Shown here: positions 14,625-22,034 of the stretch, piece by piece
How positions within the stretch are numbered: position 1 is the stretch's first letter
Layout of the letters: every line of letters starts with the position of its first letter
Origin: a virus
IMG/VR virus record: IMGVR_UViG_3300010400_000042
Coordinates: 1 to 33,149 of that record
DNA: 33,149 bases
Reading direction: 5' to 3' (one strand)
Notes under the pieces: generated by a model
What the model saw: only the letters and a program-made list of their open reading frames with translations
Database searches by the model: none
What the model was told of the DNA's origin: nothing
Translations under genes and position numbers: made by a program

Positions 14625-15958
14625 TGGCGCTCAGTCGCACCTACTACAACACGCTTGTCGACGACACCGGCGTGGGCGACGGCACGCCCGTCGACAAGGC
14701 GATGATCGACGCGATCTATGACGACGTCGACAACGTCCTCGATGCGATTGACGACAACGGCGCCCTGAGTTTCGCGGCGTCCACCGAACTCACGATCGCC
14801 TCCGATGCCGTCACGCTCACCGCCGGGAAGAACGTCTACAGCATCGACACGGAAGCCAACGCCGCCTCCGACAATCTCGCCACGATCACGCTGGACAGCG
14901 GCGGACGGGAAGCGCGATTCCTGATCCTGAAAGCAGAAAACGTCGCGCGCGTCGTGACGGTGAAGCACGGCACCGGGAACATCCATCTTAAGGGCGGCGA
15001 CTTCGCGATGAGCGATGCCGACCACCGGCTGATGCTCTACCGGGACGGGACAACGTGGTACGAACTCGCGCGCAGCAGCGCGGCCGCGGCGGGTGGCGGG
15101 ACCGTAGACCCGGCGACCAACGGGTTCCGCCTGACGCTGACCACCAACGTCCCGGTGACCGACTCGGACGTCACGGGCGCCGGCACGCTCTACCTCACGC
15201 CGTTCAAGGGCAACGCCATCGCGCTCTACGACGGCGCCGCGTGGAACGTGCGGCAAGCCGCGCAGCAGTCGCTGGCCCTGACGCTCACGAGCGGCAAGCC
15301 CTACGACGTCTTCGTCTACGACAGCAGCGGCACACCGACCCTCGAAGTCCTGGTCTGGACCAACGACACGACACGGGCGACGGCGTTGGTGCTGCAAGAT
15401 GGCGTGCTCGTGAAGTCCGGCGCGACGACGCGGCGCTATGTGGGCTCGCTCTATGCGAGCGGCACGAACACGACTGAGGATTCAGCGGCGAAGCGGTATC
15501 TCTTCAACTACTACCACCAGGCGCCCCGGCATCTGCGACGGATCGACACGACCGACTCGTGGACGTACACGACGGCGACGTGGCGGCAGGCGAACAACTC
15601 CACCGCGAACCAAGTCGAGATCATGAACGGCTACATCGTCGGCAGCGTCGATGTGATGCTGTTTACCTATGTCTCGAATTCCTCGGGGAATGTGAATCTC
15701 TATTGCGGGATCGGGGAAGACACGGTTTCGGCGCCGACCGGCACCGGCTCGACGCAGGTCGGGAATCAGGTCGCCAAGTCCGCCGCGAGTCCGGCGACAC
15801 AGCTCCTGCAGGCGATCTCGCGGTTGCACAAGACACCCGCGGTCGGGCGGCACTACTACGCGGCGCTTGAGAACAGCGGCGCCGTCGGGACGACAACGTG
15901 GTATGGCGACAACGGCGGCGAGCTGGGCTCGGGGCTGGTCGGGATGTGGCACTGCTGA
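14624..15958 (+). CDS. Tail fibre/tip protein, widespread phage family
   Basis: 444 residues, TAATG start overlap. The N-terminus (SRTYYNTLVDDTGVGDGTPV, KAMIDAIYDDVDNVL) is an attachment-like segment. Residues about 40-145 form a beta-strand region. Residues 165-310 form a beta-rich module with RLTLTTNVPVTDSDVTGAGT, PFKGNAIALYDG, SGKPYDVFVYDSSGTPTLE and WTNDTTRATALVLQDGVLVK. I recognise this block as common in phages and prophages. The C-terminal region has HQAPRHLRRIDTTDSWTYTT. No enzymatic motif is visible. It probably forms a receptor-binding or tail-tip fibre. Confidence 0.7.
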   Translation: MALSRTYYNTLVDDTGVGDGTPVDKAMIDAIYDDVDNVLDAIDDNGALSFAASTELTIASDAVTLTAGKNVYSIDTEANAASDNLATITLDSGGREARFLILKAENVARVVTVKHGTGNIHLKGGDFAMSDADHRLMLYRDGTTWYELARSSAAAAGGGTVDPATNGFRLTLTTNVPVTDSDVTGAGTLYLTPFKGNAIALYDGAAWNVRQAAQQSLALTLTSGKPYDVFVYDSSGTPTLEVLVWTNDTTRATALVLQDGVLVKSGATTRRYVGSLYASGTNTTEDSAAKRYLFNYYHQAPRHLRRIDTTDSWTYTTATWRQANNSTANQVEIMNGYIVGSVDVMLFTYVSNSSGNVNLYCGIGEDTVSAPTGTGSTQVGNQVAKSAASPATQLLQAISRLHKTPAVGRHYYAALENSGAVGTTTWYGDNGGELGSGLVGMWHC

Positions 15959-15969
15959 AGGGACGGCGT

Positions 15970-16311
15970 ATGGCACTCGCAGAATGGCTCGACCGCAAAC
16001 TGAAAGCCTCCGGTGTCGCGATTACCGGCGTGGCGATCGGGAACCCCAGCGACAAGACGACCTGGAAGGTCTCGCCCGTCTCTCTGCAGCCGCAGGCGCA
16101 ACCGATCATCGACGCGTTCGATCCGAACGACCCGACCAACGTCGACACCGATCTTGATAGCGAAGTGAAACAGGCGCTAGATACCGAGCGGCTCATCTCG
16201 GCGGTCGTCTGGGCGATCATCGACACCTACAGTGCCCCGGCGAGTAAGGCGAAGTACGGCACGGCGCGACAGAAAATCATCGACGCGTACAAGGCGCGTC
16301 CGTGGATCTGA
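15970..16311 (+). CDS. Small tail-associated protein (XkdW-like)
   Basis: 113 residues; ATG 15970 chosen with AAGGGACGG upstream. The start LAEWLDRKLKASGVAITGVAIG and the downstream TWKVSPVSLQPQAQPIIDAFD fit the XkdW-type module (helix, short strand, W-x-V) found next to tail fibre genes. The remaining helical part reads EVKQALDTERLISAVVWAII. It might be a fibre accessory or chaperone. Moderate support only. Confidence 0.5.
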   Translation: MALAEWLDRKLKASGVAITGVAIGNPSDKTTWKVSPVSLQPQAQPIIDAFDPNDPTNVDTDLDSEVKQALDTERLISAVVWAIIDTYSAPASKAKYGTARQKIIDAYKARPWI

Positions 16312-16362
16312 TCGGATGCGGGCGAGGACGGACGGTGCGCGACCGTGGGGGCGGGCTGAGTC

Positions 16363-16866
16363 GTGACGGACGCCACGATTCAGGCCATTGTGGTGGCTGC
16401 CTTGACGGCCTTGCCGCCAACGATCGTGGCGTGGGGGGCCTTGCGGCAGGGGCAGAGCAATGGCCGAAAAGTGGATCAGGCCGCGAGCAGCGCGGACGCT
16501 GCCGCGATGAAGGCGGAGACGGCCGCCACGCACGCGAGCGACACCGCCGCCAAGGTGGAAGCCGTCCGCATGGCGACGCAGGACATCTCGACGCAGAGCG
16601 ACAAGATCGCCGCGCAGACCAATGGCCATCTGACGAAACTGACCGACGAAGTGAACCAATTGATGGCCCGGAACGAGGGCCTTGAAAAGACCGTGACCAC
16701 GCTCGTCAACATCCTCACGGCCACACGCGTGCTCGAGGCGAGTGCGGACCGGAAGGAAACGATTACGGTCCCGGCGGTCCGGACGGAAGACCTCAATCAA
16801 GTCATTGACACCATCCAGTCGATTCATGACAAGAATGCCGACGGCGAGCGGCCGAAGGATTCCTGA
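16363..16866 (+). CDS. N-terminal membrane helix plus coiled coil, lysis-region protein
   Basis: 167 residues from GTG 16363 after a 51-nt gap. A single hydrophobic helix at residues 6-27 (IQAIVVAALTALPPTIVAWG) precedes an Ala-rich coiled coil (about 35-135). It lies directly before the propeller and endolysin genes. A holin-like or spanin-like role is possible, but there is no lipobox and only one helix. Other possibilities are a membrane tether for virion release or a tail-tip membrane-interacting factor. Confidence 0.55.
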   Translation: MTDATIQAIVVAALTALPPTIVAWGALRQGQSNGRKVDQAASSADAAAMKAETAATHASDTAAKVEAVRMATQDISTQSDKIAAQTNGHLTKLTDEVNQLMARNEGLEKTVTTLVNILTATRVLEASADRKETITVPAVRTEDLNQVIDTIQSIHDKNADGERPKDS

Positions 16867-16868
16867 CG

Positions 16869-18059
16869 ATGCCGCTCGTCACGACCCCGGACGGTCGCTA
16901 CACGCACGCCATCACCACCGAAGGGGAAGGTGACGGGAACGACGTCGTGTACGACAACTGGATCGTGCCGGGGCAGATGACGCCGGTGTGGGATAAGTTC
17001 TCCTATGAAGCTGGGCTCGGGGCGAGCCGGCCGCCCGTGGTGCTGCCGCCGGTGGAGCCACGGCCACCGGCCCCGGTGCCTGAGCCGCCGGCCCCCGGGC
17101 CCGCCTCGTCAGCCACGCCGCGAGTCATCCGCGTCACCGATGCCAGCGATGGGGACTTCGTCCCTCGCATGTACAGCTACTGGAGCAACGCCTGGATCCA
17201 CGGCAATGCCGCCTACGTCTTCGCGGGGCACGTCGACGGCTTGCCGCGCTTCTTCAAGGTCGACCTGACGACCGGCGCGGTAGAACGGCTCGGCCCGATG
17301 CTCGGCTTTGTCGGCACGACCGAAGGGTGGTACTGGGACGCCAACGGCTGGATCTATCTTCTCGACGGGACGCGGCTGATGCGCGTGAGTCCCTTCACCA
17401 ACGAAGCGCGCGTCGTGTTCGATCTCGCGGACACGCATCCCGGCTGCATCCTCTGGCAAGCGCACAGTTCCGATGACGGGCAGACGCACTCGGCGACGGT
17501 GAAACGGGTGGTCAGCGACGGGGCCTATCCCGCGCTCGGTACGGTCGTCTTCCGCAAGGGACGCCAGGAATACTTCCCAGCGCAAGGCGAACTCGATGAA
17601 TCCCAGGTGACACCGGACGGCGGCTGGCTGGTCATCAAGGAAGACGACGACAACCGCGTCATCAACCTGGACACCCGGCACACGCAGATCCTGCGCGACG
17701 CCGACGGCGCGGTGGGGCATTCCGACTGCGGGCCGCATCTGCTGGTCGGCGAAGACAACATCCACGGCGCGTGCGTCCTCTGGGATCTCACTCAGCCGCT
17801 CACGCCCGGGCGGCGGCGGGATTTGTTCCCGACGTGGAATATGGGCTACGTATCGATCCGCGGCGGGCGGTGTCTCCATAGCGGCGAGACGCACTTGAAT
17901 CTCGTGGCGCTCGACGGGTCCGGGGAGACGCCGCTCATTGACCACGGCGTGCGGAGCAACGACTACGACGCCCGCGTCAAAGCGAATCTCGATCCGAGCG
18001 GGCGCGTCGCGACCTACATGGTCGACGGGCAGGTGTATCTGTTGGTGCTCCCGGCATGA
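16869..18059 (+). CDS. Beta-propeller-like protein (oligogalacturonate-lyase/PD40-like)
   Basis: 396 residues. An N-terminal 50-residue unit (TPDGRYTHAITTEGEGDG) joins by a Pro-rich linker (about 55-82) to a domain of repeated four-stranded units: AYVFAGHVDGLPRFFKVDL, GWIYLLDGTRLMRVSPFT, then DDDNRVINLDTRHTQILRD and THLNLVALDGSGETPLIDHG. The pattern is that of TolB/PD40 beta-propellers. The histidines and the NIHGACVLWDL, FPTWNMGYVSI blocks recall oligogalacturonate lyases. It may be a tail-spike-like polysaccharide binder or depolymerase. Catalytic competence cannot be judged. GTG/ATG overlap couples it to the endolysin gene. Confidence 0.55.
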   Translation: MPLVTTPDGRYTHAITTEGEGDGNDVVYDNWIVPGQMTPVWDKFSYEAGLGASRPPVVLPPVEPRPPAPVPEPPAPGPASSATPRVIRVTDASDGDFVPRMYSYWSNAWIHGNAAYVFAGHVDGLPRFFKVDLTTGAVERLGPMLGFVGTTEGWYWDANGWIYLLDGTRLMRVSPFTNEARVVFDLADTHPGCILWQAHSSDDGQTHSATVKRVVSDGAYPALGTVVFRKGRQEYFPAQGELDESQVTPDGGWLVIKEDDDNRVINLDTRHTQILRDADGAVGHSDCGPHLLVGEDNIHGACVLWDLTQPLTPGRRRDLFPTWNMGYVSIRGGRCLHSGETHLNLVALDGSGETPLIDHGVRSNDYDARVKANLDPSGRVATYMVDGQVYLLVLPA

Positions 18060-18604
18060 TCGATCACATCCACCGCTTCACGGTGCCGGCGGCCTACGCG
18101 CTCCTCCCGCCGGCGATGGCGTCGGATCGCGCGACAGCGATGCTCCTCGCCATCGGCTTGCATGAAGGCGACGGCTTCACCGCCCGGAAGCAGTACCACG
18201 GCGGACCGGCACATAGTTTCTGGCAGCTCGAGCCGGTGGCCGTGCGCGAAGTGCTCGAGCACGCGCGCACGAAAGCCGCGGCGGACAGCGTGGTCGATGC
18301 GCTCTGCTACCGGGTGCCGAAGGCGACGATCGCGAGACAGACGCTGGAACTCTGGGAAGCGATGACGCACAACGATACGTTGGCGTACTGCCTGGCGCGG
18401 CTGAACCTGTGGACGTTTCCCCCGGCGCTGGCGGGTCCGGACAATCCCGACTTGGCGTGGCGGCAATACCTCGCCATTTGGAAACCAGGGGCCTATACCC
18501 GAGGGACCGAAGAGCAGCGGCAGCAACTGCGGACCGCCTGGAATCACCACTACGCGGAAGCGTGGAGCCGCGTGCAGGCCGGCACCGCCGCGGATGCTAC
18601 ATGA
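18056..18604 (+). CDS. Endolysin, lysozyme/transglycosylase-like
   Basis: 182 residues with ATGA overlaps on both sides. The N-terminal region AMLLAIGLHEGDGFTARKQ carries a Glu (residue 37) in the setting of the catalytic Glu of lysozyme-like muramidases. GGPAHSFWQLE follows, the GGPAxGFWQFE motif of phage transglycosylase-like endolysins. Later blocks are KAAADSVVDALCYRVPKAT and YCLARLNLWTFPPALAG (lysozyme helices). There is no signal peptide, so release needs a holin. Length fits single-domain phage endolysins. Confidence 0.7.
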   Translation: MIDHIHRFTVPAAYALLPPAMASDRATAMLLAIGLHEGDGFTARKQYHGGPAHSFWQLEPVAVREVLEHARTKAAADSVVDALCYRVPKATIARQTLELWEAMTHNDTLAYCLARLNLWTFPPALAGPDNPDLAWRQYLAIWKPGAYTRGTEEQRQQLRTAWNHHYAEAWSRVQAGTAADAT

Positions 18605-18846
18605 CCGGCGTCGTCTTCAACCAGCCGCCCGACCATCTCATCCCCGACATCGCGGCGTCGATTCAGCGAGCCGTGGCCGCCTTACCGCAGGGCAAGTCCG
18701 GGGCGATCGTGGGCGTGGCGACCGATGCCGGCGTCAACGCCGCCGTCGTTGCCAAACTGAACGAGACGTGGACCGTCCAGGCCTGGGTGGGGAAGACCTG
18801 GGGCGGGTCGGTGACCGGCGGCGCGCAGATCCTGGCGACCTGGTGA
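18601..18846 (+). CDS. Small protein following endolysin
   Basis: 81 residues, ATGA overlap with the endolysin. The N-terminal half is helical (IAASIQRAVAALPQGKSGAI). The second half reads VGVATDAGVNAAVVAKLNET, then WTVQAWVGKTWGG, a pattern I associate with small proteins of late phage regions. It ends 4 bases before the convergent lipoprotein gene. Function unknown. Confidence 0.6.
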   Translation: MTGVVFNQPPDHLIPDIAASIQRAVAALPQGKSGAIVGVATDAGVNAAVVAKLNETWTVQAWVGKTWGGSVTGGAQILATW

Positions 18847-18850
18847 CGGA

Positions 18851-19552
18851 TCACAGCGAGGAGACGAGAATCTCGACGCGGCCGGCGGCGCGCGTGCTGC
18901 CATCCTGAAGTTTTGCCGTCGCCGTCACGACGTAGACGCCATTCTGCTGGTAGTGATGCGTCACCGCCGAGGCGGGACCGTTGATGAGCCCGGCGCTGCC
19001 ATCGCCGAAGTCCCAGGTGATCGAGGAGACGGGGCCGACGGTCGTGGGCGTGAACGTCCACCGTTGCACGCCGCCTTCCGGCACGGCTGACGCCACGGCA
19101 ATATCCACCGAGACGAGATCCGTCACGACGATCGGCGGCTCGACGTGCAGGGGCAATTGCGCGCTGGTCGTCACGCCGTTCTGCGCTTCGACCACCGCCC
19201 GCACGACGACATCTCCGGCGGTGGCCCACCGACAACTGAAGCGGATATCGGAGCCGATCCCGGCGCCCAGATTGATCACGGTGCCGTTGCCGCAGTCCAC
19301 CAGCACGCGGCTCGGCGTCGTGATGAGCGCGCCTTCGTGCGGCAGGACGGAGAGGAAGCCCAGCCAGGCGCTATCGGCAATCGCGAAGGTGGTGCCGTTG
19401 CGCAGCGTCACGTCAAAGGCGGTGAATTGGGGCAGGCGCGGCCCCGTGGAGGGCGCTCCCGGTGTCGTCGCGGACGGGGCGACCGGTGTTAGTTGCTCGG
19501 CGTTGCAGCCGGCAAGGAACAGGGCGACGGCCAAGGGGATGAATTTCGCCAT
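18851..19552 (-). CDS. PKD-domain lipoprotein (probable moron)
   Basis: 233 residues on the opposite strand from the late genes. The signal peptide MAKFIPLAVALFLAGC ends in a lipobox (LAGC, Cys16). An Ala/Pro/Thr linker is followed by two PKD-like units. The first is degenerate with Cys pairs (VLVDCGNGTVINLG, RFSCRWATAGDVVV). The second is canonical with WDFGDGSAGLINGP, then HHYQQNGVYVVTAT. It is expected on the outer face of a Gram-negative outer membrane or in the periplasm. It is isolated, with a 212-nt gap upstream. Surface lipoproteins in prophages often block superinfection; that is inference here. Confidence 0.7.
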   Translation of the reverse strand: MAKFIPLAVALFLAGCNAEQLTPVAPSATTPGAPSTGPRLPQFTAFDVTLRNGTTFAIADSAWLGFLSVLPHEGALITTPSRVLVDCGNGTVINLGAGIGSDIRFSCRWATAGDVVVRAVVEAQNGVTTSAQLPLHVEPPIVVTDLVSVDIAVASAVPEGGVQRWTFTPTTVGPVSSITWDFGDGSAGLINGPASAVTHHYQQNGVYVVTATAKLQDGSTRAAGRVEILVSSL

Positions 19553-19764
19553 ACCTAATCACTGTATCGGACGGTGCAAGATAAATCGTGTGCTGTCAGA
19601 CGATCGCGGACAAGAATTGCGCGTCTCGGAGAACAATTACGATCTCCGCTCTTGCGCTCAGTAAAGTGGGCCCACTAGTATGCCCGCGCCGTACGGACCT
19701 CGGCCCCACACGAGGATGAAATTACGCATGGCGCGCGTGCTCCCGTTCACGCTGACGGCGACGG
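19553..19764. other. Intergenic region between lipoprotein and repressor
   Basis: 212 bases, more A/T-rich than its surroundings. On the minus strand this lies between the repressor stop and the lipoprotein start, so it should hold the lipoprotein promoter. CTGACA and TTGCAC occur on that strand but without convincing -10 partners. It contains the 12-bp palindrome AGTGGGCCCACT at 19665-19676. No tRNA or tRNA fragment was recognised. Confidence 0.4.
19665..19676. other. 12-bp palindrome AGTGGGCCCACT
   Basis: A perfect 12-bp dyad with no loop. It may be a regulator site for the lipoprotein promoter, or part of the repressor mRNA 3' end; it lacks a T-run and so is a poor intrinsic terminator. 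Confidence 0.3.
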
Positions 19765-20313
19765 TTACTTCGGACGCTTCCGCCCGCGTGCTGGAGCGTG
19801 AGTTGTTGGCCCACTTCCGCGGACTAGGCTCGACAGATCGTCAAGGTTTGGCGCTTCTGGCGCGTGCGCTCCACGCGGACCGGCAATGTGCATCACATGG
19901 ACCCACCGGCGGATCTGCGCCTGCTGGTCGTCTCCCAGGTCCCGGAACTCCTCTAAAAGTCCGACCTCCTCGGGTAGCACGCCGACCAAATACTCGGTGA
20001 GGGTGACCAGGTAATCCTGAATCACCGGGGGCAACAGGCGCAGTGCGCGAACGAGGCGCGCCTCTGACGGCCGTAAATCGTATAGCTCGTCGCCCCGCCG
20101 TATCAGGTCGCCGGCGGTCGTGCGCAGGTGAAACGCCGCACGGTCCAAGTCTTCTAACTGCAGGGCATTACGCCCATCCTTGATCGCGTTGATCCAGCCG
20201 TCCTTGTAGCCCATCTTCCGCGCGAAGGCTCGGGCGTTCATGCCTAACTCGTCGAGGCGTTCCTTGATCCGTTGGCTGACTCGCTCTTTGGCCGTCGCGT
20301 CGGAGGCGGTCAT
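19765..20313 (-). CDS. CI-like phage repressor, XRE HTH
   Basis: 182 residues from ATG at 20313 (minus); a GTG 39 nt upstream would add 13 residues. An N-terminal XRE helix-turn-helix spans about residues 8-68: RVSQRIKERLDELGMNARAF, then ARKMGYKDGWINAIKDGRN, EDLDRAAFHLRTTAGDLI. The C-terminal part is helical (ALRLLPPVIQDYLVTLTEYL) with a basic Pro/Arg end. There is no LexA/S24 peptidase site (no Ser/Lys dyad), so RecA-stimulated self-cleavage is unlikely. It is divergent from a Cro-like gene, as in lambda immunity regions. No ribosome site is visible before the ATG, and the promoter spacing suggests a leaderless mRNA. Confidence 0.75.
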   Translation of the reverse strand: MTASDATAKERVSQRIKERLDELGMNARAFARKMGYKDGWINAIKDGRNALQLEDLDRAAFHLRTTAGDLIRRGDELYDLRPSEARLVRALRLLPPVIQDYLVTLTEYLVGVLPEEVGLLEEFRDLGDDQQAQIRRWVHVMHIAGPRGAHAPEAPNLDDLSSLVRGSGPTTHAPARGRKRPK

Positions 20314-20321
20314 GGGATACC

Positions 20322-20330
20322 CGTATATCA
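20322..20330 (-). promoter_or_regulatory. Predicted repressor promoter (extended -10, minus strand)
   Basis: On the minus strand TG-A-TATACG forms an extended -10 with 8 nt between the hexamer and the repressor ATG at 20313. This places the transcription start at or within 1-2 nt of the start codon. The -35 is weak (GAAAGT at 17-nt spacing), consistent with a promoter needing activation. Confidence 0.5.
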
Positions 20331-20406
20331 CTGGTTTTACTGCTACTTTCACGTTTCTGCCGCGCGTATACAGAAAGCACTTGATCCGTTCACTCTTAGT
20401 GATATA
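20324..20406. promoter_or_regulatory. Nested dyad operator region of the divergent switch
   Basis: TATATCACT (20324-20332) and AGTGATATA (20398-20406) are perfect 9-bp inverted repeats. TTTCTG (20354-20359) and CAGAAA (20371-20376) form an inner pair. Both pairs share the exact centre 20365, between the two promoters. The outer half-sites overlap the two -10 regions, so a bound repressor could silence both directions, possibly by looping. Confidence 0.5.
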
Positions 20407-20408
20407 GT
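20381..20408 (+). promoter_or_regulatory. Predicted early (PR-like) promoter
   Basis: TTGATC (20381-20386), a 16-nt spacer, and TATAGT (20403-20408) match a sigma-70 promoter well. The expected start is near 20415, two bases from the GTG of the Cro-like gene at 20417, so the mRNA would be leaderless or nearly so. Confidence 0.6.
20390..20402. promoter_or_regulatory. Candidate operator TCACT-CTT-AGTGA
   Basis: A perfect 5-bp dyad with a 3-nt spacer lies within the -35/-10 spacer of the early promoter. Its right arm overlaps the outer half-site AGTGATATA. This position suits a Cro- or CI-type repressor site. Confidence 0.5.
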
Positions 20409-20416
20409 TCCGATTC

Positions 20417-20728
20417 GTGAAGCGAAGACGACCCTATACCTCACTGCAAGATTGGATGGAGCGGACCGGCACAAACGGTCTTACGCTCCTGGCGCTGGTC
20501 AAGGCGCAGACCGGCCATGTCATTTCCCAGTCCTTGCTCTCAATGATCCTGAGCCGCTCGCGGCGATGCTCACGCGTCAACGCGTACGCGCTCCACATGG
20601 TGACCGGCGTGGACATGGACGTCTTGACCCGCTGGGATGACGCGCGGATTTCACGAATACAAGAGACTTTCAGGCGCACGACCAAGGCTCGGCGCAGAAT
20701 GGTTCGGGAAAATGCCAACGTCGTATAG
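20417..20728 (+). CDS. Cro-like HTH regulator
   Basis: 103 residues, GTG start, divergent from the CI-like repressor. The core is DWMERTGTNGLTLLALVKAQ, then TGHVISQSLLSMILSRSR (recognition helix region) and CSRVNAYALHMVTGVDMDVL, a five-helix Cro/C1-type HTH. The C-terminus is Arg/Lys-rich. No Shine-Dalgarno precedes the GTG, in line with a leaderless transcript. It presumably opposes the repressor at the shared operators. Confidence 0.7.
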   Translation: MKRRRPYTSLQDWMERTGTNGLTLLALVKAQTGHVISQSLLSMILSRSRRCSRVNAYALHMVTGVDMDVLTRWDDARISRIQETFRRTTKARRRMVRENANVV

Positions 20729-21275
20729 TAGATGTTCCACTAACGTCACAAACCGTGAAACATCGTCTGATTTCACGACAGCGGACGCGCGTCGATTCTG
20801 GTCCAGGGTGGACCGCGGCGTCGGCCGTGACGACTGCTGGGCCTGGCTCGGATCGAAGAACGGGCCAGACGGCTATGGCGGCATCAATGTAACACGCACC
20901 GCCCGCGACGGACGTCGTTACCGCGGGCCGGAATACACCCATCGTTACGCCTACCTGTTGACGCATGGCGCGATCCCTGACGGGATGAGCGTCCTGCATC
21001 GCTGCGACAACCCTATCTGCGTCAATCCATCGCACCTGTTTCTCGGCACGCAGGCCGACAACATGAAGGACGCGGCGGCGAAGGGGCGGCTCCACGTCCC
21101 GCGCCCGCGCGGTCAGAAGTTGTCCGCCGCCCAGTTGCGTGAGATCGACGCCCTCTATGCCGGCGGGGCGACACAGGTCGCCATCGCCACGCACCTCGGC
21201 GTATCGAAAGGATTTGTCTCGCTCTACCTGCGCGGAGAGCGGCGGCAGCTGGCCCAGAAGCACGCGGCGGCCTAA
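20712..21275 (+). CDS. HNH homing-type endonuclease with C-terminal HTH
   Basis: 187 residues from ATG 20712, overlapping the Cro-like gene by 17 bases; an upstream in-frame ATG at 20637 is less likely. The HNH_3-type core reads THRYAYLLTHGAIPDG, SVLHRCDNPICVNPSHLFLG and ADNMKDAAAKGR, with a zinc- or metal-binding His/Cys set. The C-terminus (SAAQLREIDALYAGGATQVA, HLGVSKGFVSLYLRG) is a resolvase-like HTH. This architecture is typical of phage-borne free-standing homing endonucleases, and it sits in the immunity region as a likely insert. Confidence 0.75.
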   Translation: MPTSYSRCSTNVTNRETSSDFTTADARRFWSRVDRGVGRDDCWAWLGSKNGPDGYGGINVTRTARDGRRYRGPEYTHRYAYLLTHGAIPDGMSVLHRCDNPICVNPSHLFLGTQADNMKDAAAKGRLHVPRPRGQKLSAAQLREIDALYAGGATQVAIATHLGVSKGFVSLYLRGERRQLAQKHAAA

Positions 21276-21279
21276 GTCC

Positions 21280-21681
21280 ATGTCCAAGTCTCAACTGAAC
21301 CTGCCGCCGTCGCTAGTTGCGAATCCTTCGGGCAAGGCGACGTCACGAACATCTTTAGAGAGCGAGCGCGCCGGCCGAACAAAAGATTCGCAGCCGGACG
21401 CCACGACCATCCTCGCGTCTGAATTGTTCGACCGCGCGCTGGATGACGCCCGCGTGACGAGCGCTGAAGCCGCGCATCTGGTCGGCGTCTCCGAATCGCT
21501 CATCAACCGGATGCGCTCGCCGAACTACCGCGAGTGCGTCTCCCTCGTGCAACTCCTGCGCTGCGGACCCGTGGTGGTGTGGAAGTTCCACGTCGCGCTG
21601 CATCACAAAGAACAGTTCGGTCAGCGGGCGTTGCGGGAAGCGATGCAGGCGTTGAGTCTGATCGCGGTGGGGATCGATTGA
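21280..21681 (+). CDS. HTH (XRE-like) protein
   Basis: 133 residues. A low-complexity 45-residue leader precedes an HTH (DDARVTSAEAAHLVGVSESL, INRMRS; about 57-80) and a helical domain (WKFHVALHHKEQFGQRAL). Its last residues (REAMQALSLIAVGID) resemble the end of the next protein. ATG 21280 follows the HNH stop by 4 bases. It may be a CII-like or second early regulator. The start and end couple to neighbours (TGATG with the next gene). Confidence 0.55.
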   Translation: MSKSQLNLPPSLVANPSGKATSRTSLESERAGRTKDSQPDATTILASELFDRALDDARVTSAEAAHLVGVSESLINRMRSPNYRECVSLVQLLRCGPVVVWKFHVALHHKEQFGQRALREAMQALSLIAVGID

Positions 21682-22034
21682 TGAAGCTCTCAGAAGCGAT
21701 CCGACTTGGTTCGATGATGAAGCCGCAAGCGTTCGATGGCACGTCCGTTATTGCCAGTTGCGCGCTCAGGGCTGCGTGTGAGGCCACTGGGATCTGGTGC
21801 TGGGGCTCGGGCATCAACTACCACGGGTTGCAGCAGTCATGGCCGTTCTTAACGGCTTCGGTTCCGATGCCGACTGATGGTGTTGCTGTCACGCTTTTAC
21901 AGGCCATCTTCACGCTCAACGACGAGCATCGCTGGACCCGCGAGCGGATTGCCGATTGGGTTGAGTCCATCGAACAGCAACAAGAGCGCGATGCCGTGCA
22001 GTCGCTGAGCCTGCTGGCGGTGGGGATCGAATGA
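21681..22034 (+). CDS. Conserved early phage protein with WTRERIADWV motif
   Basis: 117 residues. It has a recognisable N-terminal MKLSEAIRLGSMMKPQ, a Cys/Trp-rich middle (CALRAACEATGIWCWG), and a C-terminal helix LNDEHRWTRERIADWVESIE. I have seen this start and end pattern in many phage-associated proteins of unknown function. The stop overlaps the next ATG. The final 15 residues mirror those of the preceding HTH protein. Confidence 0.6.
   Translation: MKLSEAIRLGSMMKPQAFDGTSVIASCALRAACEATGIWCWGSGINYHGLQQSWPFLTASVPMPTDGVAVTLLQAIFTLNDEHRWTRERIADWVESIEQQQERDAVQSLSLLAVGIE

Noticed and set aside
19680-20000. Plus-strand frame opposite the repressor 3' end
   Set aside because: Most of it is antisense to the repressor coding region, with no ribosome site and no protein-like pattern beyond its first 40 residues.
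20637-20711. N-terminal extension of the HNH gene to ATG 20637
   Set aside because: The added 25 residues lie entirely within the Cro-like gene and show no motif; ATG 20712 gives the expected junction.
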